Counted from the first letter of the stretch, positions 7,461 to 16,875 are shown. The stretch is DNA of 27,454 nucleotides from Fusobacterium sp. (GCF_032477075.1 NZ_JAWDXO010000041.1:1-27454); one strand, 5' to 3'. The notes: generated from the sequence alone by a model not told the origin. Program-made: numbers and translations.

Positions 7461-7764
7461 TTATAAATTTATAAATATTAAATGTGGTGGAGATATTATT
7501 TTTTCTTTAAAAAGTTCTTAAAAATTTAAATTAAGATAATACTTGTAGATTATTTTTTATGAAAAAAGATTTTTTATAATAACTATATATGATATTCATA
7601 ATTAAGAATACAGCAAAAAATTTTCTTTAGAAAACCTAAAGATGATATTTTAGAGAGAAGTTTTATTTTAGATTTAAAAAAAAGGTTTATATTTTTAAGA
7701 AAAAGAGGTATTATATATAAGGGGAAACTGTCTTATATATAGTTTAGTGATGAAAGGAAAATTG
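7461..7764. other. AT-rich leader region before the helicase operon
   Basis: No gene is seen. The notable structure is a perfect 10-bp inverted repeat, TATATATAAG / CTTATATATA (7712-7721 and 7732-7741) with loop GGGAAACTGT, ending 24 nt before the helicase ATG. No convincing -35/-10 pair was found by eye; TATAAT at 7575-7580 is a candidate -10 without a good -35. Confidence 0.5.
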
Positions 7765-10248
7765 ATGAATATAAATGAAAAAATATCTCTAAATGCAAGA
7801 GAAATAATGAAACTAGAAATAGAAGAAGCTGGAGGAAATGAGGTATTTTTCAGAGGAATTCCAGATGAAAATGGAATAGTTACAGAGGTTGAAGTACTTG
7901 CAAGGGGCAACAAGTATTCTGTACCAGCTATAATAAAAGCAATGAAAAAAGGAGAGGTTTTGATTCATAATCATCCCTCTGGTTTTTTATACCCATCTGA
8001 TGCAGATGTTGAGATAGCTTCTATGTATTCTAATAGAATGGCAGGAGCATCATATATTGTAAATAATGGACTTACAGATATCTATATAATTGTAGAACTT
8101 TTTTCTGACAGTAATGTTGAAATAGATATAATACCATATTTTGAAAAAACTGGACTGTTATCTCAAACTTTCAAAGGATTTGAATATAGAGATGAGCAGC
8201 TCCATATGGCAAAACATATAGAGAATGGACTGAATAATGAAAAAAAAGTGATAGTTGAGGCTGGAACAGGAACAGGAAAAACTTTAGCTTATCTTATTCC
8301 AAGTGTAGAGTGGGCTATCAAAAATAAAAAAAGAGTAGTGATATCAACTAATACGATAAATCTTCAAGAGCAGCTTTTAAACAAGGATATTCCAATAGCT
8401 AAAAAAGTAGTTCAGGGAGATTTCAGATATATTCTTGTAAAAGGGCGGGGAAATTATCTTTGCAACAGAAAATATTTTAATCTTACTTTAGGAGAAAATG
8501 TAAATTTTGAAGAATTTTCAAATTCACAGAAAAATCAGTTTAAAGAAATAATTAAGTGGGGTAAAAAGACTGAAAAAGGAGATAAATCTGAACTTCCTTT
8601 TGAAGTAGATAACAGTGTATGGGAATTATTTCAAAGTGAAACAGATATTTGTGCAGGGGCAAAGTGTCCATATAAGGGAGAATGTTTTTTCTTAAAATCT
8701 CGTGAAGAAAAGAAAAATGCAGATATACTTATAACAAATCATCATATGTATTTTTCTGATTTAGCTATCAGAAAGGAAATAGGTTTCAATACAGAATATT
8801 CAATACTTCCCGAATATGGGTTAGTAGTATTTGATGAAGCACATAATATAGAAAAAGTTGCAAGAGATTATTTTTCTTATGAAGCTTCAAAATATAGTTT
8901 TACAAAAATAATGAATCAGATATTTGCAACAGAAGGAAAGAAAAAAAATACAGGAAGCTTGGATATATTATTAAATTATATAAAAAATACATCTTTGGAC
9001 AGCAGAAGTATTTTAGAAAAAGAAATCAAAGAGATAAAAATAAAACATAAATCTTTATTTTTAGAGGGAAGAGAGTATTTTAACAATATAATAGAAGTAT
9101 TTTCAAAAGGAGAAACAGGAACATTTACATTTAGAGCTAAAAAAGAAGAAATGGAGCACTCTCCTTTTCTCAGCAGTCTTATTGATTTTAGAGAAAAATT
9201 TACTTCTGAATATAACTCATATATGAGAAAAGTAAGAAGTTTAATAAAAGAAATAAGAGATGAAGATGATGAATTAGGAACTATAAATGATTTTATAAAA
9301 TATACAGACAGACTGGAAAACTTTTTTAATAATTTCAGATTTATAAATGATTTTGATGATGAGGAATTTATCTATTGGATAGAAGTAAACAGCAGAAAAA
9401 GCAATTCTAAACTTGTGGCTACACCTCTTAAAATAGATAGTGAACTTCAAAAAAATCTATATATCAACTTAAAGCAGATAATATTTACATCTGCTACTAT
9501 TGCTATTGGAAGTGATTTTTCATATTTTAAAGAATCAATAGGATTGGAAGAAGATACATTAGATAAAGTGATACATTCTCCATTTGATTATGATAAGCAA
9601 ATGAAAGTGTATATTCCAGATGATATTCCTAATCCTTCTGATAGAGATTTTGTTGATGAGATTTCGGAATTTCTGAAAGCTTTATTGATAAAATCTAAAG
9701 GGAAAACTTTTGTTTTATTCACTTCATATTCAGCATTAAATTATGTTTATTATTTATTGAGAGATGATTTGGAAGCTAATGGAATAGAGCTTTTTATTCA
9801 TGGTATGGCACCAAGAACTCACTTAGTAAATATGTATATGAATGGGCAAAATCCTGTTCTTTTTGGGACAGATTCTTTTTGGGAGGGAGTAGATATAAAA
9901 GGAAAACAATTAAGTTCAGTGATAATAGTAAAGCTTCCTTTTAAAGTTCCCAGTGATCCTGTTACAGAGGCTATAATAGAAAATATAACAGCTCAAGGAA
10001 AAAATTCATTTATAGAATATCAAATACCAGAAGCTGTAATAAAATTTAAACAGGGAATAGGAAGATTAATAAGAAGTAAAACAGATCATGGAACTGTTAC
10101 TATATTAGATAATAGAGTTATTAATAAAAGATATGGGAAATATTTTATGGAATCTATTCCAACTAGAAATATTAAAATTGTCAGTAAATCAGCTGTATTA
10201 AAAGATATGGAAACTGACATTAAAGGTGGTTACAATGAAAAAATTTAA
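7765..10248 (+). CDS. dinG: DinG/XPD-like helicase with N-terminal RadC/JAB-type domain
   Basis: An 827-aa fusion. Residues 1-125 carry a JAB/RadC-like domain with HNHPSGFLYPSDAD (68-81), i.e. HxH-x7-S-xx-D with H68, H70, S78, D81, and a candidate glutamate E26. Residues 140-820 form an iron-sulfur superfamily 2 helicase of the DinG family: Q-like motif FEYRDEQ (139-145), Walker A EAGTGTGKT (165-173), four Cys able to hold a 4Fe-4S cluster (C233, C296, C301, C307), DEAH 357-360, SATIAIGSDF, DSFWEGVDIKGK, and motif VI QGIGRLIRS. All helicase motifs look intact. I chose ATG 7765 (MNINEKIS) because GAAAGGA lies 7 nt upstream. Firmicute DinG proteins often carry a DnaQ-like exonuclease at this position; here it is a JAB-type domain. 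The end overlaps pgpH by 14 bp. Confidence 0.93.
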   Translation: MNINEKISLNAREIMKLEIEEAGGNEVFFRGIPDENGIVTEVEVLARGNKYSVPAIIKAMKKGEVLIHNHPSGFLYPSDADVEIASMYSNRMAGASYIVNNGLTDIYIIVELFSDSNVEIDIIPYFEKTGLLSQTFKGFEYRDEQLHMAKHIENGLNNEKKVIVEAGTGTGKTLAYLIPSVEWAIKNKKRVVISTNTINLQEQLLNKDIPIAKKVVQGDFRYILVKGRGNYLCNRKYFNLTLGENVNFEEFSNSQKNQFKEIIKWGKKTEKGDKSELPFEVDNSVWELFQSETDICAGAKCPYKGECFFLKSREEKKNADILITNHHMYFSDLAIRKEIGFNTEYSILPEYGLVVFDEAHNIEKVARDYFSYEASKYSFTKIMNQIFATEGKKKNTGSLDILLNYIKNTSLDSRSILEKEIKEIKIKHKSLFLEGREYFNNIIEVFSKGETGTFTFRAKKEEMEHSPFLSSLIDFREKFTSEYNSYMRKVRSLIKEIRDEDDELGTINDFIKYTDRLENFFNNFRFINDFDDEEFIYWIEVNSRKSNSKLVATPLKIDSELQKNLYINLKQIIFTSATIAIGSDFSYFKESIGLEEDTLDKVIHSPFDYDKQMKVYIPDDIPNPSDRDFVDEISEFLKALLIKSKGKTFVLFTSYSALNYVYYLLRDDLEANGIELFIHGMAPRTHLVNMYMNGQNPVLFGTDSFWEGVDIKGKQLSSVIIVKLPFKVPSDPVTEAIIENITAQGKNSFIEYQIPEAVIKFKQGIGRLIRSKTDHGTVTILDNRVINKRYGKYFMESIPTRNIKIVSKSAVLKDMETDIKGGYNEKI

Positions 10249-12307
10249 TTTATTTGGCTTAAAATTTATGTTTGAAATAAAAAAAAGCGATAGAAATGAT
10301 GCAGAAATATATTCAAGTTCATATAGCTTGAGAGAAAAAATTCTATATTTTATTCTTGTTATGTTTGTTATTGCTTTTAGTTCAAAGATATCTTTATTGT
10401 CTCGTAATAATAACTATAAAGTAGGAGATGTAGTAATTTCAGATATATATGCTCCTAAAACTATAGTATATAGAGACCAAAGTGCCAAGGAAAAAATAAT
10501 AGAAGAAATGATACTAAAATCAGGAAAAGAATATATTTATTCTGCTGATGCAGGAAGGATATATCTTGAAACTTTTGATGATTTTTTTAATGATATTTAT
10601 TCAATGAAGGAAAAAGAACATAATGATATAGACTTTAAAAGTTTGGAAAAAAATACTGGAAGAAAAATATCTGAAAGGATGATACAAGAGATACTTCGTT
10701 TAGATATAAATGAAATAAAAGAATTACAAAAGGAAACAAGAAGTTTTTTGGAAGCTCTTTATGAAAATGGAATTGTACAGGAAAAATCAATTATTAAGTA
10801 TAATTCTCCTTATGATGAGAAAGTAAAAAAACTTCCAGAATTAAGTAAGCAAGTGGTTGAAACATTTGCAAGTCCAAACTATATTTATGATGAAGACAAA
10901 ACTAAAAGATCTCTTCAGGAAAAGGTTTCACAGATAAATGATCAGTATATAGAGATTAAAGCAGGAACTTTAGTAGGAAAAAAAGGAGAAATTCTTAATG
11001 AAAGAAGAATAAAGATTTTAGAAGCTTGTGGTGTTTATTCTTATAAAAGAAGTACAGCTATAATTCTTGCTAATCTTACATATCTCTTTATAATAGCTAC
11101 ATTATTTTATACTGTAGTATTTAATAAATTTAAAAAAGAGATATTAAATAAAAGTTATTATAGGAGTGTATTACTAATAATAACAGCATTTTTCTTGATA
11201 TTTAGATTTATAAATAATGATTTAATTTATCTTGTACCTATTGATACAGCATTATTCTTATTAATATTGTTGACAAATACAAGATATGCAACTCTCATAT
11301 TTTCATTTATGATGTTGTTTTTAATGCCTATTATTGATTATGATCTCATATTCCTTGTGGTATATGTGGCTTCTTTATCATTTGGAGCATACTTAGTAAG
11401 AAAAGTAAATACAAGAGCAGGATTAATAGCTGTAGGAATTCAGCTTTCTATTTTAAAAATAACATTATTTCTCCTATTAAGTGCATTTTCACAAGTGGAA
11501 ACATTTGGAGCAGCTTTAAAATCAGGAGAAATGGTCCTGGCTGGATTGGTTTCAGGAATGATAACAATAGCTCTTTTACCTTATTTTGAAAAGACATTTA
11601 ATATTCTAACTCTTTTCAAATTGCTGGAATTAGGGGATCTTTCTCATCCATTACTGAAAAAACTGTCTATGGAAGCGCCAGGAACATTTCATCATTCTAT
11701 GATGGTGGCGACTTTATCTGAAAATGCAGCAATGGCAGTAGGGGCAAATGCAATTTTTACAAGAGTAGCTTCTTATTATCATGATATAGGTAAATGTAAA
11801 AGACCAAAATTTTATGTAGAAAATCAACAGAATGGAGAAAATCCTCATAATAAAGTTTCGCCATTTATGAGTAATTTAATAATAACATCTCATACAAAAG
11901 ATGGAGCAGAGATGGCAAAGCAATATCAGATTCCAAAAGAAATAAGAGATATAATGTATGAACATCAGGGAACTACATTCTTAGCTTATTTTTATAATAA
12001 AGCTAAAAGTCTTGATCCAAGTGTAACTAAAGAGGAATTTAGATACAGTGGCCCTAAGCCAAGAACAAAAGAATCAGCAATTATTATGCTGGCAGACTCC
12101 ATAGAGGCAGCAGTTAGGTCAATAGATGATAAAACTCCAAGAGCCATGGAAGAAATGATTAGAAAAATAATAAGCAGTAAAATAGAAGATAATCAACTTT
12201 CAGAGGCAGATTTGACATTTAAAGAGATAGAAATAATTATACAGACATTTGTAAAATCTCTTGTGAGTATACATCATGTGAGAATAAAATATCCAGGTCA
12301 AAAATAA
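10235..12307 (+). CDS. pgpH: PgpH-type 7TM-HD phosphodiesterase (cyclic di-AMP hydrolase family)
   Basis: A 690-aa integral membrane protein. Seen: N-terminal membrane helix (about 36-52), a long extracytoplasmic 7TMR-HDED-like region (about 55-270), a block of about seven membrane helices (about 275-460), and a cytoplasmic HD domain with HH486-487 (FHHSMMVA), the HD pair H516-D517 in YYHDIGKCKRP, and MYEHQGT later. This is the PgpH architecture, known to hydrolyse c-di-AMP in Firmicutes. The start at ATG 10235 has AAAGGTGG 6 nt upstream and overlaps the helicase end by 14 bp, implying translational coupling. It lies directly before ybeY and dgkA, the arrangement known from Firmicutes (phoH-pgpH-ybeY-dgkA-era), here with the helicase where phoH often sits. 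Confidence 0.93.
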   Translation: MKKFNLFGLKFMFEIKKSDRNDAEIYSSSYSLREKILYFILVMFVIAFSSKISLLSRNNNYKVGDVVISDIYAPKTIVYRDQSAKEKIIEEMILKSGKEYIYSADAGRIYLETFDDFFNDIYSMKEKEHNDIDFKSLEKNTGRKISERMIQEILRLDINEIKELQKETRSFLEALYENGIVQEKSIIKYNSPYDEKVKKLPELSKQVVETFASPNYIYDEDKTKRSLQEKVSQINDQYIEIKAGTLVGKKGEILNERRIKILEACGVYSYKRSTAIILANLTYLFIIATLFYTVVFNKFKKEILNKSYYRSVLLIITAFFLIFRFINNDLIYLVPIDTALFLLILLTNTRYATLIFSFMMLFLMPIIDYDLIFLVVYVASLSFGAYLVRKVNTRAGLIAVGIQLSILKITLFLLLSAFSQVETFGAALKSGEMVLAGLVSGMITIALLPYFEKTFNILTLFKLLELGDLSHPLLKKLSMEAPGTFHHSMMVATLSENAAMAVGANAIFTRVASYYHDIGKCKRPKFYVENQQNGENPHNKVSPFMSNLIITSHTKDGAEMAKQYQIPKEIRDIMYEHQGTTFLAYFYNKAKSLDPSVTKEEFRYSGPKPRTKESAIIMLADSIEAAVRSIDDKTPRAMEEMIRKIISSKIEDNQLSEADLTFKEIEIIIQTFVKSLVSIHHVRIKYPGQK

Positions 12308-12337
12308 TTAAATATAAAGATATTATAGGGAGAAAAA

Positions 12338-12805
12338 ATGGATGTAGTTGTAGATATTTTACTAGAAATAGAAGGATATAGCAGCCTTATTGATGAAGAA
12401 GAAATGAAAAAATATATAAAAGAAGCTCTTGAAAGTGAATTTGAAAGTGATAGACCTGTGTATCTTTCACTGCTCTTTACAGGAAATGAAGAAATTCAAG
12501 TAATTAATAAGCAATATAGAGGAAAAGATCAGCCTACAGATGTAATATCTTTTGCATATCATGAAACAGAGGATTTTGATATCGGTCCTTATGATACCCT
12601 TGGAGACATAGTGATTTCTATGGAAAGAGTGGAAGAGCAGGCTGCAGAATATAATCACTCTCCTAAGAGGGAACTATATTATGTTTTGACTCATGGATTG
12701 CTTCACTTATTAGGATATGATCACATAGAAGAAGATGATAAAAAAGAGATGCGTATAAGAGAAGAAGAAATACTTGGACAATTTGGCTATACAAGAGAGA
12801 TGTGA
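12338..12805 (+). CDS. ybeY: Endoribonuclease / rRNA maturation factor YbeY
   Basis: A 155-aa protein of normal YbeY length. The zinc motif HGLLHLLGYDH is complete (His119, His123, His129), preceded by the family's DVISFAY (68-74) and LGDIVIS (88-94) strands. YbeY acts in 16S rRNA 3'-end maturation and ribosome quality control. AGGGAG precedes the ATG, 30 nt after pgpH. The dgkA start lies 4 nt after its stop. Confidence 0.97.
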   Translation: MDVVVDILLEIEGYSSLIDEEEMKKYIKEALESEFESDRPVYLSLLFTGNEEIQVINKQYRGKDQPTDVISFAYHETEDFDIGPYDTLGDIVISMERVEEQAAEYNHSPKRELYYVLTHGLLHLLGYDHIEEDDKKEMRIREEEILGQFGYTREM

Positions 12806-12809
12806 TATT

Positions 12810-13523
12810 ATGAAAAAAAACTGGAAGAAACATGGTGTTACAGATAGCTTCAATGCTGCTTTTGAAGGATTGTTTGAAGCTATACGAAGTGAAAGACATA
12901 TGAAGTTTCACTGCTTCTGCACAATAATAGTTTTGATACTTTCATTATTTTTAGATTTGGGAAAATATGAAACACTTTCTTTAATAATAAGTATAACTTT
13001 AATGTGGATAGCAGAACTTTTTAATACAGCAATAGAAAGCTGTGTAGACATGGTGACAAAAGAATATCATCCTTTAGCAAAAAGAGCAAAGGATATAGCA
13101 GCAAGTGCTGTATTAGTTACAGCTCTTAATGCTCTTCTTGTAGGGTATATAATTTTTGAAAAAAAAATAACTCTTCAATTAAGAAGTGCTTTTTATATAT
13201 TTAAAAATTCATATCAGCACACAGCATTATCTATTTTTGTAATTATCATAATAATTGTAATATGTTTAAAACTCTTATTTAAAAAAGGAACTCCTTTAAG
13301 AGGAGGAATACCAAGTGGGCATAGTGCTCTTGCCAGTTCTATTTTTACAATAATTACATTTTTAACAAATAATCCTAAAATATTTTTTCTTTCTTTAATA
13401 CTTGTAGTACTTGTAATGCATTCCAGAATAGAAGGGAAGATACATACTCTTTTTGAAACGGTTATAGGAGCTTTCTTAGGGTGGGGAGTTACTTACTTGA
13501 TTTTATTACTTTTAAAAATGTAG
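12810..13523 (+). CDS. dgkA: DgkA-type lipid kinase fused to a PAP2 phosphatase domain
   Basis: A 237-aa membrane protein. Residues 1-118 are a prokaryotic diacylglycerol/undecaprenol kinase: E28 in RSERH and the signature AELFNTAIESCVD (68-80) with E69, N72, E76, plus three membrane helices. Residues about 135-237 are a small PAP2-type phosphatase domain: PSGHSA (168-173) and SRIEGKIH (205-212) correspond to PAP2 motifs 2 and 3. Motif 1 is reduced to KKGTPLRGG, directly abutting PSGH. Gram-positive DgkA acts on undecaprenol, and PAP2 enzymes can dephosphorylate C55-PP, so the fusion could unite two steps of lipid-carrier recycling; this is inference. ATG 12810 fits the family N-terminus. The upstream Shine-Dalgarno is weak (GAGA), suggesting coupling to ybeY. 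Confidence 0.9.
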   Translation: MKKNWKKHGVTDSFNAAFEGLFEAIRSERHMKFHCFCTIIVLILSLFLDLGKYETLSLIISITLMWIAELFNTAIESCVDMVTKEYHPLAKRAKDIAASAVLVTALNALLVGYIIFEKKITLQLRSAFYIFKNSYQHTALSIFVIIIIIVICLKLLFKKGTPLRGGIPSGHSALASSIFTIITFLTNNPKIFFLSLILVVLVMHSRIEGKIHTLFETVIGAFLGWGVTYLILLLLKM

Positions 13524-13532
13524 GTGATTAAT

Positions 13533-15059
13533 ATGCATACAGCAAAAGAATATATCATGCTTAGTATTTTATCCTATTGTAATTTCACTGAATCTGAATA
13601 TGAAAAAACTATTCTTGAAATTTTTCAGCAAGATACAGCAAAAAGTATTTTCAATGGAACATTTATTATAATTAATCCTAAATATGATAAATTCTTTTTA
13701 GATTATTTTAGAGATATTTTAAATGAATGGAGAGTCTATTATGTAGATAATAGAACTGCTCAAAATCCTCTATCTACAAATACAGGATTTTATTCTGTTG
13801 TATTTAAAAAGGGAGAAAGTTATGTGGTAGCTTTCAGAGGGAGTGAAAAATATCCTCTTGAAGATGCTTATAAAGATTTCATAGAAACAGATCTTGCATT
13901 AGGATTTGGAAAAATACCCCAACAGTTTTATGAAGGAGTAGAAGTATATTATAAACTTATTAGAGATTTTAAAATACCTCATAACAATATTTCTCTGACT
14001 GGACATTCTTTAGGTGGAGGTATAGCCCAATATACAGTACTTATGGTAGATAAGTATTCTAAATATATTCCAAGAACATATATTTGGAATGGAGTTGGAA
14101 TAAATAGAGATGGAATTATATCTGTATTAGATTTTATAGATCTTGATAAGATATTATCTGAAAATACTGATTTAACTCCAGATGAAAGAGAGAAATTTAA
14201 AGAAGTTGCACCTTCATATTTAGAATTTTTATCAAAAGAACTAAAAAAAATAGGTGCTATAAAGGACAGTAAAACAAGTTTAGTAAATAGATATGATGAT
14301 GTTTATTTTAATATAGATGAAAATTTTGTAAAAAATCTGCTTAAAACTACAAATCTTGAAAAATGTTTTATGAAACTGCCTCTTTCAAGGAGGCGAGAGC
14401 TTTTGCTTAAAAAAAATTTTTTTGATGCTGTATTTCAGCTGGATAATATGGGAGAGCTTTTAGAAAAGGCTGAAAAATTTATAGAGAGAGTAAGAGATAA
14501 TAATATTTATGAAAATAGAGTATTTAATTTTGGACACTCTAAAGACCTTACTAATTCACTATTTAAACATGTAGGTTCCTCATATCTTGTAGATAATAAT
14601 TTTCATAGGAGAACATTCAAAAAGTATAATTTTTTAAATAATTTGCTGTTACTGACAAAATCTATACAAGATCATCATTTTGAAGATGTGTTTCTTCCCT
14701 TTTTAGAAGATGAGGGAGAGGAATGTGGCAATTTCTCAAATAAATTAAGTTTAAATTTTATAGCAAGTGCCATAAGAAAACTGATTACTATGGAATATTG
14801 TTTAGCTAAAGAGTTTTTAGGTGATTATTATAGTATGGCTGAAATAAATGAACAAAATTTTACTAGATTAAAAAGTCAAATGATACATGGAATGGAAAAT
14901 ATGGGAGCTGAACTTCCATATAAAAAACATATTATACATCAATTAAATGAAATGGATATAGATATTTTTTCTAAAGTTTGGGAAAAAACAAAGGCAAAGC
15001 TTGCCAGTCCTTATAAACTTCAAGATATTTTTGATGTCTTTGTATTTGAACCATATTAA
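13533..15059 (+). CDS. Class-3-lipase-like alpha/beta hydrolase (Mbeg1-like)
   Basis: A 508-aa soluble protein without signal peptide. The nucleophile elbow TGHSLGGG places Ser159 as the likely nucleophile. VVAFRGSE (about 94-101) is the class-3 lipase oxyanion region, and the early SYCNFTE segment fits Mbeg1/DUF2974-type lipases. Candidate acid and His residues are not obvious by eye. The C-terminal 250 residues are helical and unfamiliar. ATG 13533 has AGGTGATT 4-9 nt upstream; an upstream in-frame GTG (13524) overlaps that site and is rejected. The gene follows dgkA after 9 nt, so it is probably co-transcribed with lipid-related genes. The substrate is unknown; cytoplasmic location points to an intracellular lipid or ester. 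Confidence 0.85.
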   Translation: MHTAKEYIMLSILSYCNFTESEYEKTILEIFQQDTAKSIFNGTFIIINPKYDKFFLDYFRDILNEWRVYYVDNRTAQNPLSTNTGFYSVVFKKGESYVVAFRGSEKYPLEDAYKDFIETDLALGFGKIPQQFYEGVEVYYKLIRDFKIPHNNISLTGHSLGGGIAQYTVLMVDKYSKYIPRTYIWNGVGINRDGIISVLDFIDLDKILSENTDLTPDEREKFKEVAPSYLEFLSKELKKIGAIKDSKTSLVNRYDDVYFNIDENFVKNLLKTTNLEKCFMKLPLSRRRELLLKKNFFDAVFQLDNMGELLEKAEKFIERVRDNNIYENRVFNFGHSKDLTNSLFKHVGSSYLVDNNFHRRTFKKYNFLNNLLLLTKSIQDHHFEDVFLPFLEDEGEECGNFSNKLSLNFIASAIRKLITMEYCLAKEFLGDYYSMAEINEQNFTRLKSQMIHGMENMGAELPYKKHIIHQLNEMDIDIFSKVWEKTKAKLASPYKLQDIFDVFVFEPY

Positions 15060-15101
15060 TTAATAATAAAAACATTTTATAATTTGTAGGAGGATTTTTT
15101 T

Positions 15102-16622
15102 ATGAAATTTATTATTATCCTGTTATTTTCTTTGTTATTTCCTGCATGTAATGGAACTAAAACAGAACTTAATGAGAAGACAAAAGAAGTGGTAAAGGCA
15201 GAAAAAACATTGAAAGTGGCTTTGGGATATAAACCTCGTTCTTTTGACCCACATAGACACACAGACAGTTCTACTCTGGCTGTTACAAAACAGATATACA
15301 GCAATCTTTTTTCCCTTGATGATAATGGAGAGCTGATTCCTGAACTAGTAGAAAAGTATGAAACTCTACCTGATAATTCAATCATTCTGACTTTGAAAAA
15401 AGGTGTATTTTTTCAAGATGGAAATGAAATGAAAGCTGAAGATGTCTCAGCAAGTTTAAAAAGAAATTTAAATATTCCTATATCTAAGGTACTGGTAGAA
15501 TCTATTAAGGATTTGATTGTACTAGATGACTATAGACTTAAAATAATTCAAAATAATGCACCAACTATACTTCTTCATAATTTTGCTCATTCATCAATAG
15601 CCATAGTAAAAGAAGTACCAGCTAATGAAGAAGGAATAAATATACTTGGAACTGGAGCATATAAAATAAAAAAATGGGGAATAGGAGAAAGGGTAGAGCT
15701 GGAATCTTTTGATAAATTTTTCCAAGGAGAACCTAAAATAAAAAATTTAGTATTTATGACTATTCCAGAGAATTCAAATAGACTGATAGCTCTTGAAACA
15801 GAAGAAATAGATATAGCATATGATATATCTTCAACTGATGTTAAAGGACTTTTAAAAAATGATAGTCTTAAACTCATAAGTAAATCTTCCTTAGGAACAG
15901 ACTTTGTATCTATAAATACAAAAAAGATAACAGATAGAAGAGTGAGACAGGCAATAGAGTTGGGAGTGAATAAAGAGGATATATCTACAGCTGTTTTTGA
16001 AGGTATGACAGAGCTGGCTCCATCTCTTTTAGCACCAAGTGTATTTGGTTATGATAAAAATGTAAAATTAAAACCATATGATCCAGAAAAAGCCAGAAAA
16101 CTTCTAAAAGAAGCTGGTTATGAAAATAACCTTAAATTAGAACTGTGGATATATGAAGAACCAACAAGAATGCAGATGGCACAGGTCATTCAATCTAATT
16201 TAAAAGAAATAGGAATAGATATTTCGATACAGGTACTTGAACTTTCCTCATTTCTTCAATTTACTGCAAATGGGCAGCATGATATGCTTATAGGTTTGTG
16301 GTATGTGAGTACAGGAGATGCTGACTATGGATATTATCCTCTTCTTCATTCAAGTTCAGCAGGAGCAGTTGGAAACAGAAGCTTTTTTTCTAATAAAGAA
16401 TTTGATCATCTTTTAGATGAAGCAAGAATAACTTCCTCTATAGAAAAGAGAGAAAAAAATTATGCAGAAGCACAGGATATACTGTCTGAAGAAGTACCTC
16501 TTTTTCCATTGGATTATAAAGTATATATTATAGGAATGAATAAGAGAGTAGATGGATTTATATTTAATGCTAATGGAAATCACATTCTCTATAAAACAGA
16601 TATCATAGAAGAAGGGAAATAA
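15102..16622 (+). CDS. Substrate-binding lipoprotein, peptide/nickel ABC type (SBP_bac_5)
   Basis: A 506-aa periplasmic lipoprotein. The N-terminus MKFIIILLFSLLFPAC is a lipoprotein signal with lipobox LFPAC and lipidated Cys16. The mature part reads as a DppA/OppA/GsiB-type binding protein: LKVALGYKPRSFDPHRHTDS, IYSNLFSLDDNGELIPELVE, FQDGNEMKAEDVSASLKR, GTGAYKIKKW, RRVRQAIELGVNKEDI, and YDPEKARKLLKEAGY. The length is normal. AGGAGG precedes the ATG by 8 nt. It lies 42 nt after the lipase gene at the end of the run, with no permease or ATPase gene nearby, so it must work with a transporter encoded elsewhere. The ligand (di/oligopeptide, glutathione or other) cannot be read. Confidence 0.92.
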   Translation: MKFIIILLFSLLFPACNGTKTELNEKTKEVVKAEKTLKVALGYKPRSFDPHRHTDSSTLAVTKQIYSNLFSLDDNGELIPELVEKYETLPDNSIILTLKKGVFFQDGNEMKAEDVSASLKRNLNIPISKVLVESIKDLIVLDDYRLKIIQNNAPTILLHNFAHSSIAIVKEVPANEEGINILGTGAYKIKKWGIGERVELESFDKFFQGEPKIKNLVFMTIPENSNRLIALETEEIDIAYDISSTDVKGLLKNDSLKLISKSSLGTDFVSINTKKITDRRVRQAIELGVNKEDISTAVFEGMTELAPSLLAPSVFGYDKNVKLKPYDPEKARKLLKEAGYENNLKLELWIYEEPTRMQMAQVIQSNLKEIGIDISIQVLELSSFLQFTANGQHDMLIGLWYVSTGDADYGYYPLLHSSSAGAVGNRSFFSNKEFDHLLDEARITSSIEKREKNYAEAQDILSEEVPLFPLDYKVYIIGMNKRVDGFIFNANGNHILYKTDIIEEGK

Positions 16623-16875
16623 AAAAATGATTAAAAATTAATCAAAAAAATATTTAATACACTAATATGATAATAAAATTATAGGCATAAATGGAAAAAA
16701 ATAACTGGAATTAAATTTTTTAAATAAATGGTCGATTTTAGATAAAAAAATTTAAAATTTCAATAGAAAAATAATTTATAAAAAAATAAACAGTTCTTTT
16801 ATCAATAAAAATGTTAAAAAATTGGTCATTATTAATTAAAAATAATCCATAGCATAAATTTTATATATCTTCTTA

